Assembly: GCF_033659955.1 (NCBI RefSeq)
Contig: NZ_JARUJP010000001.1
Span: 417,146 to 481,145 of the forward strand
DNA from: Clostridium_AM tanneri
Lineage (GTDB): Bacteria; Bacillota; Clostridia; Clostridiales; Clostridiaceae
Direction of reading: 5' to 3'
DNA: 64,000 nt
Position 1 is the stretch's first letter, and every line of letters begins with the position of its first letter. This document shows, one piece after another, positions 1 through 8,011 of the stretch. Both the position numbers and the translations under genes were made by a program. A model generated the notes under the pieces. It searched no databases. It saw nothing but the letters and a program-made list of their open reading frames with translations, and was not told the DNA's origin.

Positions 1-4
1 ATAA

Positions 5-1303
5 ATGATTACTGTAATAAATCTTACTATTGTATTATTACTTGTATTTATGAACGGTTTTTTCGTTGCGGCAGAGTTTTCAGTAGTTAAAGTACGAAAA
101 TCTAGAATAGAAACTTTAGTACTTGAAGGAAATAAAAGTGCAAAACATACCTTAAAGGTTGTTAATGATCTAAATTCATACTTATCTGCCTGCCAGCTAG
201 GAATAACTTTAGCATCCCTAGGTTTAGGATGGGTAGGAGAACCTGCAATTGCTAAATCTCTTGAACCATTATTTAAACTATTCAACTTATCGGAAGTAAC
301 TATGCATTCAATATCCTTTATAATAGCCTTCACAATAATAACAGCTTTTCACATTGTACTTGGAGAGTTAGTACCTAAGTCTTTGGCTATTATAAGTGCA
401 GAAAAAATATCTATGTATACAGCTCAACCTCTAATCCTATTTTACAAACTAACTTATCCTGTAATGTGGGCTTTTAATCACAGTACCAATGCTATTTTAA
501 AATTATTTGGTCTATCAATTGTGGATGAACATGAAGCAGCTCATACAGATGAGGAAATAAAGTTATTAGTTGAAGATAGTTATAAGCATGGCTTAATTGA
601 TAAAACGGAACTGACTTTTGTAGATAATATATTTGATTTTTCAGAAACAACGGTAAAAGACATAATGATACCTCGTACTGATATGGCCTGTGTTTTTATT
701 GAGGATTCCTTTGATGAGATAATAGCCTATACATTAGAGGAACAATTAACTAGGTACCCAGTATGCAGAGAAAGCAAGGATAATGTTATTGGTTTTATAC
801 ACATCAAGGACCTATATAAACAAAAAATCGAAGGTAATACTGAGAACATAAAAGATATTATTCGTGAGGCTAAATTTGTTCCGGAATCACTGTCAATAAG
901 CGAGTTATTTAAAGTGTTTCAGAGAGAAAAAGTACAAATGGCAATAATTGTTGATGAGTATGGTGGAACAGCTGGATTGCTAACAATTGAGGATATCTTA
1001 GAAGAGATAGTCGGTGAAATTCAAGATGAGTTTGATGAAGAAAGTGAAGAAATTATAAGAAATAAAGAAGGTAATTACATTGTAGATGGAAAGGTTCTTA
1101 TTGAGGATATAAATGACCTGCTAGAACCTACTATTGAATCAGAAAATATTGACACCATAGGAGGATGGATATATTCACAATTAAAGTCCTATCCACAAAT
1201 TAACGACAAAATCCACTATGAGGGTTATGAATTTATCATATTAAAATGTGATAAGAAAAGAATAAACAAAGTACTAATTAAAAAGTCACCAGAGCAAAGC
1301 TAA
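5..1303 (+). CDS. CorC/HlyC-family CNNM-CBS membrane protein
   Basis: Membrane protein of the CorC/HlyC (UPF0053) family, linked in other bacteria to Mg2+ or other cation efflux. The N-terminal DUF21/CNNM region (about residues 1-190) has hydrophobic helices and the typical opening MNGFFVAAEF. A pair of CBS domains follows (about 210-335, with IMIPRTDM and VDEYGG), then a C-terminal CorC_HlyC domain (about 350-430, with VDGKVLIEDIN). At 432 aa it is full length. The ATG lies 4 bases from the window edge, so its ribosome binding site is not visible and the start rests on family fit. A strong terminator follows at 1436. The transported ion cannot be told from sequence. Confidence 0.9.
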   Translation: MITVINLTIVLLLVFMNGFFVAAEFSVVKVRKSRIETLVLEGNKSAKHTLKVVNDLNSYLSACQLGITLASLGLGWVGEPAIAKSLEPLFKLFNLSEVTMHSISFIIAFTIITAFHIVLGELVPKSLAIISAEKISMYTAQPLILFYKLTYPVMWAFNHSTNAILKLFGLSIVDEHEAAHTDEEIKLLVEDSYKHGLIDKTELTFVDNIFDFSETTVKDIMIPRTDMACVFIEDSFDEIIAYTLEEQLTRYPVCRESKDNVIGFIHIKDLYKQKIEGNTENIKDIIREAKFVPESLSISELFKVFQREKVQMAIIVDEYGGTAGLLTIEDILEEIVGEIQDEFDEESEEIIRNKEGNYIVDGKVLIEDINDLLEPTIESENIDTIGGWIYSQLKSYPQINDKIHYEGYEFIILKCDKKRINKVLIKKSPEQS

Positions 1304-1435
1304 AACATATCTTTGGTTATTGATTAATAGCTAAGTAGGTGCAAATTATTAAAAATTATTTTAAAATATTTATACGACCTTAACTTACGGATATATATTT
1401 CTAACACAAACTCTTTTAATACTGACTTTAGTTCC

Positions 1436-1469
1436 AAAATTGCACTGGCTATTAAGCCAGTGCAATTTT
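1436..1469 (+). terminator. intrinsic terminator after the CorC-like gene
   Basis: A perfect 15-bp stem (1436-1450 with 1455-1469) with an ATTA loop, followed by a T-rich stretch. It lies in the 410-bp gap 1304-1713, which otherwise shows only AT-rich sequence and presumably the promoter of the next gene. Confidence 0.85.
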
Positions 1470-1713
1470 ATTGTTTGTTTTAGTTTTATTTTAAATTTAA
1501 CTGAGCTTTAATTTGTAGTTTATCTCCTAAAAAAGTTAAATTAGTATATAGCTTTTTGAAACTTATATTTTAATTTATGGTATTAAATGGTACAATCTAT
1601 CTGTAAGTCAATTTAGGCTTATAAACTAATATTTCTTTAATATTAAATCTTTCACAGATAAATGATCAAGATGGGAGTTTTGAATTATAGAAAAGAGAGG
1701 ATTTGATTTTTAT

Positions 1714-2181
1714 ATGAATTTTATTTTAGGTACTCCAAATAAATATTTATATATACTTATTTTTTTATGGATGGCTTTTGGTAATCGTTTTATGGATATG
1801 AATAACGAAGAAAAACATGTCTTTTTTAACATATTAGGTAAAACACAATTAGTATCTATATATTTTCTGCTAATAATATCCTCAGTGCATATCACTAATA
1901 ATTTAAACTTAATCAATTTATCATATTTATATTTTATAATAACTATAAATATAGTAATTGCTTTATTGGTATTCTATTTAAAATTAGATAAATTTATAGA
2001 CAAGATATTAAAAAAATATGTGACAAATAAATTTATTCATTCTTTATTAGTTATTATTTGTTTCGGAACAATGTTTATACATGAGTTTTTTCCTCAACTT
2101 TCCTTCATAAAAAACCATACCACCATTATACTTTCAGTATTCTGTCCATTACAATTTTTTTATGTAAAATATATAAAATAA
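1714..2181 (+). CDS. small integral membrane protein, unknown function
   Basis: Hypothetical membrane protein of 155 aa that I cannot place in a family. Four or five hydrophobic segments are visible, at about residues 8-25, 45-62, 66-90, 108-125 and 132-150, with a short charged loop near 26-38 (DMNNEEKH). A ribosome binding site (AGAGAGG) lies about 12 bases upstream of the ATG. It stands alone between two terminator hairpins, so it is probably monocistronic. A 68-codon reading frame on the opposite strand over the same region is judged a shadow. Confidence 0.6.
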   Translation: MNFILGTPNKYLYILIFLWMAFGNRFMDMNNEEKHVFFNILGKTQLVSIYFLLIISSVHITNNLNLINLSYLYFIITINIVIALLVFYLKLDKFIDKILKKYVTNKFIHSLLVIICFGTMFIHEFFPQLSFIKNHTTIILSVFCPLQFFYVKYIK

Positions 2182-2256
2182 ACCACTCCTCACATGAATT
2201 TTTATATACATTCACATGAAAAATGGTTTGTCATAATCATTAATTACTAAAATACC

Positions 2257-2291
2257 AATGTTTATCTTTAGTTATGATAAACATTAAAGTT
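2257..2291. terminator. bidirectional terminator between convergent genes
   Basis: Perfect 10-bp inverted repeat (2257-2266 with 2276-2285). On the plus strand it is followed by AAAGTTTTTTG. It sits between the membrane-protein gene and the convergent yebC, so it can serve both. Confidence 0.7.
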
Positions 2292-2321
2292 TTTTGATGT
2301 TTTAAAACATCTGTAAACCCT

Positions 2322-3062
2322 TTATTCTTCAAATCCTTCTGGGAATTCAGCGTTGTGATAAACGTCTTGAACGTCATCGTCATCCTCAAGCTTATCAATA
2401 AGCTTTTGAATCTTCACTGCTGTTTCCATATCTACTGCAGACATAGTATCTGGTATCATTGTTACTTCAGCTGATAGGAATTCAAGTCCTGCTCCTTCTA
2501 AAGCTTCTCTAACTGTACCAAAATCTTCTGGAGTAGTAGTTATTTCAAACACTTCTTCTTGAGCATCGAAATCCTCTGCACCAGCATCTAAAGCTAACAT
2601 CATGATTTCATCTTCATCCATGTTATCTTGTCTTTCAATAACAATCTGTCCTTTAGTTTGGAACATGAAAGATACGCAGCCAGTTGAGCCCATGTTTCCA
2701 CCTTGCTTTGTGAAAGCTGCTCTTACATTACCTGCTGTTCTATTTTTGTTGTCAGTTAAAGTTTTTACTATAACTGCAACTCCACTTGGACCATAGCCCT
2801 CGTAAACTATTTCTTCGTAGTTTACTCCTTCCATTTCTCCTGCACCTTTTTTGATTGCTCTTGTTACTGTATCTTGAGGCATATTATTAGCCTTTGCCTT
2901 TGCAATAACATCTCTTAGCTTAGCATTTGTATCTGGATTTGAACCACCATTTTTAGATGCTATAGCTAATTCCTTACCTATTTTAGTAAAGATTTTACCC
3001 TTTTTAGCATCCATTTTACCTTTTTTAGCTTGTATATTATGCCACTTTGAATGTCCTGACAT
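2322..3062 (-). CDS. yebC: YebC/PmpR-family protein
   Basis: YebC/TACO1 family protein, 246 aa, the usual length. The hallmark N-terminus MSGHSKWHNIQAKKGKMDAK is present, and the acidic C-terminus (KLEDDDDVQDVYHN) is typical. The family has been described both as DNA-binding regulators (PmpR) and, more recently, as ribosome-associated factors that help translate proline-rich stretches. Sequence alone does not separate these roles. A strong ribosome binding site (AGGGGGAAG) precedes the ATG. The gene is transcribed alone, with 190 bp of AT-rich DNA upstream as promoter space. Confidence 0.95.
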   Translation of the reverse strand: MSGHSKWHNIQAKKGKMDAKKGKIFTKIGKELAIASKNGGSNPDTNAKLRDVIAKAKANNMPQDTVTRAIKKGAGEMEGVNYEEIVYEGYGPSGVAVIVKTLTDNKNRTAGNVRAAFTKQGGNMGSTGCVSFMFQTKGQIVIERQDNMDEDEIMMLALDAGAEDFDAQEEVFEITTTPEDFGTVREALEGAGLEFLSAEVTMIPDTMSAVDMETAVKIQKLIDKLEDDDDVQDVYHNAEFPEGFEE

Positions 3063-3252
3063 ATGTACTTCCCCCTAACTTATGGTTTGTATATTATATT
3101 GCTGCTTATTAACACTCGTATAATATTATTTAAAATAATTTTTATATGCAAATTTAACACCCAAATTCAATATACTGGGCAAAACACGTTAATTATTATA
3201 TCATATAAGGGCTTTACAATTCAAATATTAGTATAATAAATTTTCTCTTATT

Positions 3253-3900
3253 CTAGTTTTCTTTAAATAGTCGGTTTTCCAATTTGAAATAGTAATCTTC
3301 ATCTCCTATAATAATTTCACACTTACCATTGGTAGTTTCTACTACTCCCTTTTGTACTTCCTCAAGTATATCCAGCGGACAGTACATTGTAAGCTTAACC
3401 TTATCTGTATAATCAATATTCTCTATATGCCATAGGTTTTGCTCAAATAAGTATTGCACTTTGCCCAGCATATCATAATCTAATATAATATCTACTATTG
3501 ATCCCTTAACCTTTTCAACTATGCCACCTTCACTAACGGCCATAGCTGCTCCTTTAGAGTACGCCCTTACAAGTCCACCTTTTCCTAGTAAAACACCGCC
3601 AAAGTATCTAGTAACTACCGCAACTACGTCTGTTATTTCATTCTTTTTTATAACTTCTAAAACTGGGATTCCACCTGTACCCTGCGGCTCTCCATCATCG
3701 CTATACCTTTGAATGCCTCTATTTTCTCCAATAACATAAGCATAAACATTATGTCTTGCTTCTCTATGCTCACTTTTTATCTTGTTTATAAAGTCTTTAG
3801 CTTCATCTTCTGTATAAACTCTTTTTACATGACCAATAAAAACAGATTTTTTCTCTTCAAATTCAGCTTTTGCTTCATCTTTTATAGTAAAATAACCCAC
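3253..3900 (-). CDS. yigZ: YigZ/IMPACT family protein
   Basis: YigZ/UPF0029 family protein, 215 aa. It has the N-terminal IMPACT fold (about residues 1-125, with REARHNVYAYVIG, YSDDGEPQGTGG and VTRYFGGVLLGKGGLVRAYS) and the C-terminal DUF1949 ferredoxin-like domain (about 140-205). Eukaryotic IMPACT modulates the GCN2 stress response. The bacterial function is not firmly known, and some members have been called peptidases or translation-linked factors. It is 37 bp downstream of the HEAT-repeat gene on the same strand and may be cotranscribed with it. Confidence 0.9.
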   Translation of the reverse strand: MGYFTIKDEAKAEFEEKKSVFIGHVKRVYTEDEAKDFINKIKSEHREARHNVYAYVIGENRGIQRYSDDGEPQGTGGIPVLEVIKKNEITDVVAVVTRYFGGVLLGKGGLVRAYSKGAAMAVSEGGIVEKVKGSIVDIILDYDMLGKVQYLFEQNLWHIENIDYTDKVKLTMYCPLDILEEVQKGVVETTNGKCEIIIGDEDYYFKLENRLFKEN

Positions 3901-3937
3901 TTAATATCACACCCTTCTATGAAATGAAGAATTAAAG

Positions 3938-4630
3938 TCAGTTACCTATTTTCATCTCTTCATTTCCAATTATATCAAAATATTCTTCTGCTGCTTTTTT
4001 AATATATTCTTTTTCTGTTTTACGGCAAATCTCCTTTATCTTTTCTTCAGCCTTTTTGCTTCTTAATTTTATTAAGGTTTTTATAGCGTACATAACTACT
4101 TGGGGATTGATGTCTTCTAGTGCCTTTAAAGCTATAGGCTCCATTGCTGAATCCCCAATTTTACCTGCAGCGGATACAGCCATCCGTCTTACATTAACAT
4201 GGTTATGAACACAGGCTTTAATTAAAACATTTAATACCTCTTTGTCTCCAACTTCTCCTAGTATCCATACTGCATTTTCCTTTTCCTTAGTCTTCATGTC
4301 TCCATAGTTAGTCCTAATATAATTAATAAGCTTCTTCTTGCTACTTTCATCTAAACACTTAAGTACTTCAACCTTATCCAGCTTTCCTGACCTAGATATA
4401 CTTTCAAAAAGTTCCTTCTCATTACTGCTCTTAGCTAAAATACCATATTTAATTTTTCCATCTAATATATGCTTTTGAATAGTTTCTCTGTTTAAATTTC
4501 TTATCTTACATAAACTATCAATAGACTTTCCTTCTATAAATAAAAAATATGTTATATCCTCTTCTGTATAGTTGTCAATTTCGCTCCATTCTATATTGAG
4601 CATTCCCCCTGGATTCAGAACACTCACCAT
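3938..4630 (-). CDS. HEAT-repeat protein with N-terminal HTH-like segment
   Basis: 230-aa protein whose C-terminal half (about residues 95-225) is built of HEAT/PBS-lyase-type helical repeats (ENAVWILGEVGDKEVLNVLI, NVRRMAVSAAGKIGDSAMEP). Such repeats serve as protein-binding scaffolds. The N-terminal part (about 20-75, EDITYFLFIEGKSIDSLCKI then NLNRETIQKHIL) looks like a helix-turn-helix module. The start is uncertain: the ATG at 4630 has AAAGG directly against it, and GTG at 4627 or ATG at 4603 are alternatives. It begins 3 bp after the MocR gene stop, so the two form an operon. Confidence 0.75.
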   Translation of the reverse strand: MVSVLNPGGMLNIEWSEIDNYTEEDITYFLFIEGKSIDSLCKIRNLNRETIQKHILDGKIKYGILAKSSNEKELFESISRSGKLDKVEVLKCLDESSKKKLINYIRTNYGDMKTKEKENAVWILGEVGDKEVLNVLIKACVHNHVNVRRMAVSAAGKIGDSAMEPIALKALEDINPQVVMYAIKTLIKLRSKKAEEKIKEICRKTEKEYIKKAAEEYFDIIGNEEMKIGN

Positions 4631-4633
4631 CCT

Positions 4634-6040
4634 TTACTCTAGTATATTACCTATTATTTTTACCCCTTTTTCCATAGAATTTTCATCTGCTTGAGAAAAT
4701 CCAATTCTAAAATATTCTCTTCCATCAGAAGGTACTTTGTAAAATAAAGTTCCTGGGGTAATAAGAACCTTTTTTTCCTTAGCCTTTCTAAACAACTCTA
4801 TTGAATCAACCTCATTAGAATTATTTATTTTTAAATAAAAATGCAGTCCACCACCTGGACTTATAAAACTGACCTTGTCTCCTAAATACTTTCTTAAGTA
4901 TTTCTCCATGAGTATATATCGTTCCTTATATACAAGCTTTAGATTATTTATATATTCCTTCCAACGGCCTTCTTTTATATACAAATCCAGTGCTCTCTGC
5001 ATAAGACTTGAAGTAGATATATCTGTGTTTACCTTAGAGTTTTGAATACTTTCTTTAAACTTTAAAGGTGCTATTAAATATCCTATTCTTATTCCTGGTA
5101 GAAATATTTTTGAAAAACTTTTTATATATATTACCCTATCATTTTTATCAAGACTTTTAAAGCTTTTATACTCTATACTTTCATCATAAATTAATTCTGA
5201 AAGATAATCGTCTTCTATAATATAAAAATCATAAATTTCTGCTAGTCTCAATATTTTTTCCTTTTTTTCAATACTGTAGGTCATTCCTGTAGGGTTTTGA
5301 AAATAGCTCATAGTATAGAAACACTTAATTTTATTTTTTTTAAGTAGTTTTTCAAACTTCTCTACATCAACGCCATCTTTCTCTATGGGCAGCTCAAGTA
5401 TATCTGCTCTTCTCCATTTGAAAACAGATAACGCACCGCTATAGGTAGGTTTTTCAACAACCACAGTGTCGTTGTTATTTATTAATGCCTTTGATATTAT
5501 ATCAATTCCCTGCTGTGCTCCAGAAACTATTAAAATATCATCACTATGGACTCTATCCTGCCAAAAAACCTCACTGATACTTTTTCTTAGTCCCTCATAT
5601 CCTAATGCCTCTTGATATACAAGAGCCTCTGCACCGTCTCTATCTAGCACCTCATTAAGTACATCTTTAAAGGATGCCACAGGAAAAAAGTTGCTAAAAG
5701 GAGTCTCTCCTGTAAAATCTATATATTCCTTTAATCTTTCACCAGCTATTTTTTTTAAAACCTCAGAGTATTCCTTTTTGAAACTCTTATTTATATCCTT
5801 TCTCTTAGCATAGGTTCCACTGCCCATCTTCTGGAATGCATAACCATCCCCTTGAAGTTTCTTATAAGCATTAACTATGGTTACATTATTCACTTCTAGT
5901 AGTATTGCAAGGCTTCTTATAGATGGCAACTTCTCTCCATCTTCTAACTTATTTCCATCAATTAGTTTCTTTATGTGTTTTGCAATAGTAATATATTTAG
6001 GTATTTCTCCTTCTTTGAAATCTACATAGTATTTATCCAT
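4634..6040 (-). CDS. MocR/PdxR-family regulator (GntR HTH plus aminotransferase domain)
   Basis: 468-aa MocR-type protein. An N-terminal GntR winged helix (about residues 10-75, DGEKLPSIRSLAILLEVNNV) is followed by a fold-type-I aminotransferase domain (about 105-468) with the PLP-lysine segment YIKSFSKIFLPGIRIGY. Family members such as PdxR and GabR use bound PLP to sense metabolites and to regulate vitamin B6 or amino-acid genes. No pyridoxal synthesis gene is adjacent, so the target is unknown. A ribosome binding site (GGAGAG) lies 9 bases upstream. It starts an operon with the HEAT-repeat gene. Confidence 0.9.
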   Translation of the reverse strand: MDKYYVDFKEGEIPKYITIAKHIKKLIDGNKLEDGEKLPSIRSLAILLEVNNVTIVNAYKKLQGDGYAFQKMGSGTYAKRKDINKSFKKEYSEVLKKIAGERLKEYIDFTGETPFSNFFPVASFKDVLNEVLDRDGAEALVYQEALGYEGLRKSISEVFWQDRVHSDDILIVSGAQQGIDIISKALINNNDTVVVEKPTYSGALSVFKWRRADILELPIEKDGVDVEKFEKLLKKNKIKCFYTMSYFQNPTGMTYSIEKKEKILRLAEIYDFYIIEDDYLSELIYDESIEYKSFKSLDKNDRVIYIKSFSKIFLPGIRIGYLIAPLKFKESIQNSKVNTDISTSSLMQRALDLYIKEGRWKEYINNLKLVYKERYILMEKYLRKYLGDKVSFISPGGGLHFYLKINNSNEVDSIELFRKAKEKKVLITPGTLFYKVPSDGREYFRIGFSQADENSMEKGVKIIGNILE

Positions 6041-6143
6041 TTTAATTAACTCTCCAAATAACTTATTTAACTAAAAAATAAACGAACCTAAATTTAGTGT
6101 ACCAAAATTTAAGTTCGCCAACCACAATTATACTTATGAATTT

Positions 6144-7040
6144 TTAAATAAAATAAACATTTTCTTTAAAAAGAACTTTACCATCTTCTGATCTATAATC
6201 TCTGGTTTCTCTTTTTATTACGTTTTTCTCCCAAAGCTTATTTAATACATCTTCCATATTTATTTCATAATTATAAAATAACTTATCGTTTTTTATATCC
6301 TCTGCACTTAAGAAACTGTCTTTTTCTCTCATATAATCTATTAAAATGTTAGTTAAATTCCTTATTGAACCATCTACATTTGTTTGTAAATAGTCAAGAG
6401 TGTTGTTTATAGCCTTTTCCATTTCTATTTTGTTGAAAAACAAATCATCTACAATCTTTCTAAAGCTATCGTTTAAATTCATTGCCATTGTCATAGCATC
6501 TTTACTTATCATATATCCAGAAGAGTTAACATATAATTTTGAATACTCCTGGGTAGCTTTAACTGCAGCTGTGTAGGCTGTATATATTCCGTTATTATAT
6601 AAATACTTTTTACATAAACCTATGTTCTTTAGCACCTTGCCAAGATAAACCATATTCCATCTTTCTCTATCTAGATCAGGATAGTATCTTCCGTTGTCGT
6701 ATCTAGCAGTTACCTGGCTATCCTTTGAAAAAACAAGTCTTGATGATGCAAATATTCTATGAATGAATCCCCCTCTTAAATCCTCTTCATGTAATTGCAA
6801 AAACTTATTTTTACCCATAAGTTTGATATGAACCGGGACATTTTTCTCCTCAGTATAGATATTTTCTATATCCGGATTTTTTTTGTCCAATATGACAAAA
6901 AGGTCTATATCCGATTCGTCCCACAAATCCCCTGTAACCATACTGCCGAATACCATAACTGCTAGAACTGAATCATTAGATTTCAGTCTTTCAATTATAC
7001 TATTGAAAGCTTTTTGATATTGCAAGATAGTCCTCTCCAT
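6144..7040 (-). CDS. nucleotidyltransferase-domain protein
   Basis: 298-aa protein with a DNA-polymerase-beta-like (MNT/kanamycin-type) nucleotidyltransferase domain. The GS-x(n)-DxD signature appears as FGSMVTGDLWDESDIDLFVI near residues 31-50. The C-terminal half (about 120-230) is helical and HEPN-like, as in aminoglycoside nucleotidyltransferases and MNT-HEPN pairs. The substrate cannot be predicted. A GGGGG ribosome binding site precedes the start, though the spacing is long (12 bases). It stands alone between AT-rich gaps. Confidence 0.8.
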   Translation of the reverse strand: MERTILQYQKAFNSIIERLKSNDSVLAVMVFGSMVTGDLWDESDIDLFVILDKKNPDIENIYTEEKNVPVHIKLMGKNKFLQLHEEDLRGGFIHRIFASSRLVFSKDSQVTARYDNGRYYPDLDRERWNMVYLGKVLKNIGLCKKYLYNNGIYTAYTAAVKATQEYSKLYVNSSGYMISKDAMTMAMNLNDSFRKIVDDLFFNKIEMEKAINNTLDYLQTNVDGSIRNLTNILIDYMREKDSFLSAEDIKNDKLFYNYEINMEDVLNKLWEKNVIKRETRDYRSEDGKVLFKENVYFI

Positions 7041-7157
7041 ATTATTATTTTTCCCCCTTTTTTAAATTGAATGAACATTTAATTTTTTATATTATATAAT
7101 ACATTTTACCACAATTACAATAGTAAAACTGCACTAATGAATTTTTTCTTTCAAATT

Positions 7158-7379
7158 TTAAATATTTACTTTTGAAACCTCAATTCTTTTTCTATTGTCA
7201 CAATTATTACACTTATATAAATGAGCACAGTAGTCCTCAGCATCATTCAAGGGCTGCTGAGGTCCATAAGGGTCTGAAAAATCCTGTACTCTCCCTAGGT
7301 TTTCCATAGTTCCTCCACATTCTTCACAGTCTGATCTTATATCATTTATTTTATTACATACAGGACATATTTTTCCCAT
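7158..7379 (-). CDS. small zinc-ribbon protein
   Basis: 73-aa protein with three CxxC knuckles (CPVC at residues 5-8, CEEC near 18-21, CNNC near 57-60) plus a Cys-His pair, consistent with one or two bound Zn ions. No wider family was recognised and no function can be named. AAAGGA lies about 10 bases before the ATG. It precedes the rubredoxin gene on the same strand, but a terminator-bearing gap separates their transcripts. Confidence 0.6.
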   Translation of the reverse strand: MGKICPVCNKINDIRSDCEECGGTMENLGRVQDFSDPYGPQQPLNDAEDYCAHLYKCNNCDNRKRIEVSKVNI

Positions 7380-7492
7380 AATTTATTCATCCTTTCCTAA
7401 TAGACTTTAAGTATGTAAAATTTATTTATATGCTTAATATTATTTTTCCAATAATAAATATATATATTTAAGTTACTCATAATTATTTTTCC

Positions 7493-7533
7493 ATATAAAA
7501 AAGGATGTACTAATTAGTTTCTAGTACATCCCT
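7493..7533 (-). terminator. intrinsic terminator after rubredoxin
   Basis: 10-bp stem (GGATGTACTA at 7503-7512 with its complement at 7522-7531). On the minus strand it is followed by TTTTTT. Confidence 0.8.
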
Positions 7534-7546
7534 TACATATATTATT

Positions 7547-7708
7547 CTATTCTACCTTCTCGAATTCTTCTGTTCCAACTCCGCAAAGTGGGCATAGCCA
7601 ATCCTTTGGAAGATCTTCAAAGGCTGTTCCTGGGTTAACCCCTGCATCAGGATCTCCTACCTCTGGGTCATAAATATATCCACAAACTTTACAAATATAA
7701 CTATCCAT
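7547..7708 (-). CDS. rubredoxin
   Basis: 53-aa rubredoxin, full length for the family. It has both iron-binding knuckles, CKVCGY (C6, C9) and CPLCGV (C39, C42), and the conserved DPDAGV and PKDW segments. It carries single electrons on a mononuclear Fe(Cys)4 centre, typically to oxygen or peroxide reductases in anaerobes. AGGTAATAT before the ATG gives the ribosome binding site. No rubrerythrin or rubredoxin reductase is adjacent, so its partner is not evident. Confidence 0.95.
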   Translation of the reverse strand: MDSYICKVCGYIYDPEVGDPDAGVNPGTAFEDLPKDWLCPLCGVGTEEFEKVE

Positions 7709-7878
7709 AATATTACCTCCGTGATATTTAACTTTCTATAATTATTTTACTATAAATTTCTAAACCAGTCAACAATAATTATTACTTAAAAATAAATATT
7801 AATTTTATTAGTAACTAAAAGAAAAGTTTATAATTTCTCCAATTCATTTACCAGGAGGCATTAGTTGTTACAACTACC

Positions 7879-7912
7879 AAAAACACCCTAGTATTATTAC
7901 CAGGGTGTTTTT
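7879..7912 (-). terminator. hairpin terminator downstream of hflX
   Basis: 11-bp perfect stem AAAAACACCCT / AGGGTGTTTTT with a 12-base loop, T-rich on either strand. It lies in the 303-bp gap 7709-8011 and best fits hflX termination on the minus strand. The rest of the gap shows nothing recognisable. Confidence 0.7.
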
Positions 7913-8011
7913 GATATACTTTTGAAATAAGCCCATAACCGACTAGTTAAATTCAACTACTATTATGCTTTCTACATCGTCTTTCAGCAGTCATGCTCTT
8001 ATTAAAATAGC